A stretch of 5,854 bases of DNA from Candidatus Latescibacterota bacterium. Lineage in GTDB: Bacteria; Latescibacterota; 4484-107. The notes below the pieces were generated by a model. The model did not search any database and was not told the DNA's origin. It was given only the letters and a program-made list of their open reading frames with translations. Below, piece by piece: positions 5,800 to 5,854 of the stretch. The translations under genes were made by a program, and so were the position numbers. Numbering within the stretch: position 1 is the first letter of the stretch; the number at the start of each line of letters is the position of its first letter. The stretch spans positions 1-5,854 of the forward strand of contig JAUWMS010000196.1 in NCBI GenBank assembly GCA_030613045.1, read 5' to 3'.

Positions 5800-5854
5800 T
5801 CAGCCCACGACACCCGCGCCCCCCACGATCTTTGCGAGGGTCAGCGGAAGCAGG
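5800..5854 (-). CDS. Possible C-terminal tail of an upstream gene, ending at TGA or read past it
   Basis: From the right edge, one minus-strand frame reads LLPLTLAKIVGGAGVVG and then TGA (5802-5800). The same frame goes on as IYYWLYGRKEGA to a TAA at 5763-5761. The hydrophobic, glycine-rich run followed by an aromatic segment and a basic end looks like the tail of a small membrane protein. TGA at that point could be the true stop, a mutated Trp codon (TGG to TGA) in a decayed gene, a sequencing error, or selenocysteine. UGA is an ordinary stop in this genome, since the NuoF-like gene ends with it. A second open frame covers the same bases. Only 17 codons are visible, so this is weak. Confidence 0.25.
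   Translation of the reverse strand, partial: LLPLTLAKIVGGAGVVG

Overview
This window carries a compact operon for a soluble, NAD(P)+-linked molybdenum (or tungsten) formate dehydrogenase. All confident genes lie on the minus strand, so they are transcribed from high to low coordinates. The order is mobA (Mo-cofactor guanylyltransferase), a NuoE-like [2Fe-2S] subunit, a NuoF-like FMN/[4Fe-4S] subunit, and a large catalytic subunit that fuses a NuoG-like iron-sulfur N-terminus to a formate dehydrogenase molybdopterin domain. An intrinsic terminator follows the large subunit. Just past it, the left edge seems to hold the first seven codons of another minus-strand gene with its own ribosome-binding site.

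Region by region: 1-21 is a probable start of the next gene. 69-121 is the terminator. 186-2873 is the catalytic subunit. 2874-3056 is a structured spacer with three back-to-back small hairpins enclosed by an inverted GTGAAACG/CGTTTCAC pair. 3057-4355 is the NuoF-like subunit and 4410-4841 the NuoE-like subunit. 4842-4887 is a short spacer with a tandem 7-mer. 4888-5511 is mobA, probably from a GTG start. 5512-5854 has no confident gene; it holds a 10-bp inverted repeat in the mobA leader, a second pair of competing hairpins, and perhaps the 3' end of an upstream gene at the right edge.

How the genes work together: formate would be oxidised at the Mo/W-bis-pyranopterin centre, whose protein ligand is Cys353 rather than selenocysteine. 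Electrons would pass along a [4Fe-4S] chain in the same polypeptide to FMN in the NuoF-like subunit, which reduces NAD(P)+. The NuoE-like subunit supplies the accessory [2Fe-2S] cluster. MobA attaches GMP to molybdopterin to make the dinucleotide form the enzyme needs. The order NuoE-NuoF-catalytic matches the known fdsGBA arrangement of soluble NAD+-reducing formate dehydrogenases. No subunit has a membrane segment or a recognisable twin-arginine signal, so the complex should be cytoplasmic.

Organism: a bacterium with fairly high GC, purine-rich Shine-Dalgarno sites, and UGA, UAG and UAA all used as stops. The gene set suits an anaerobic or facultative bacterium that uses formate or reduces CO2. 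I cannot name a phylum from this sequence alone. The coding content belongs to well-known families; the less ordinary signals are in the spacers, in the unusual MobA signature, and in the UGA-interrupted frame at the right edge.
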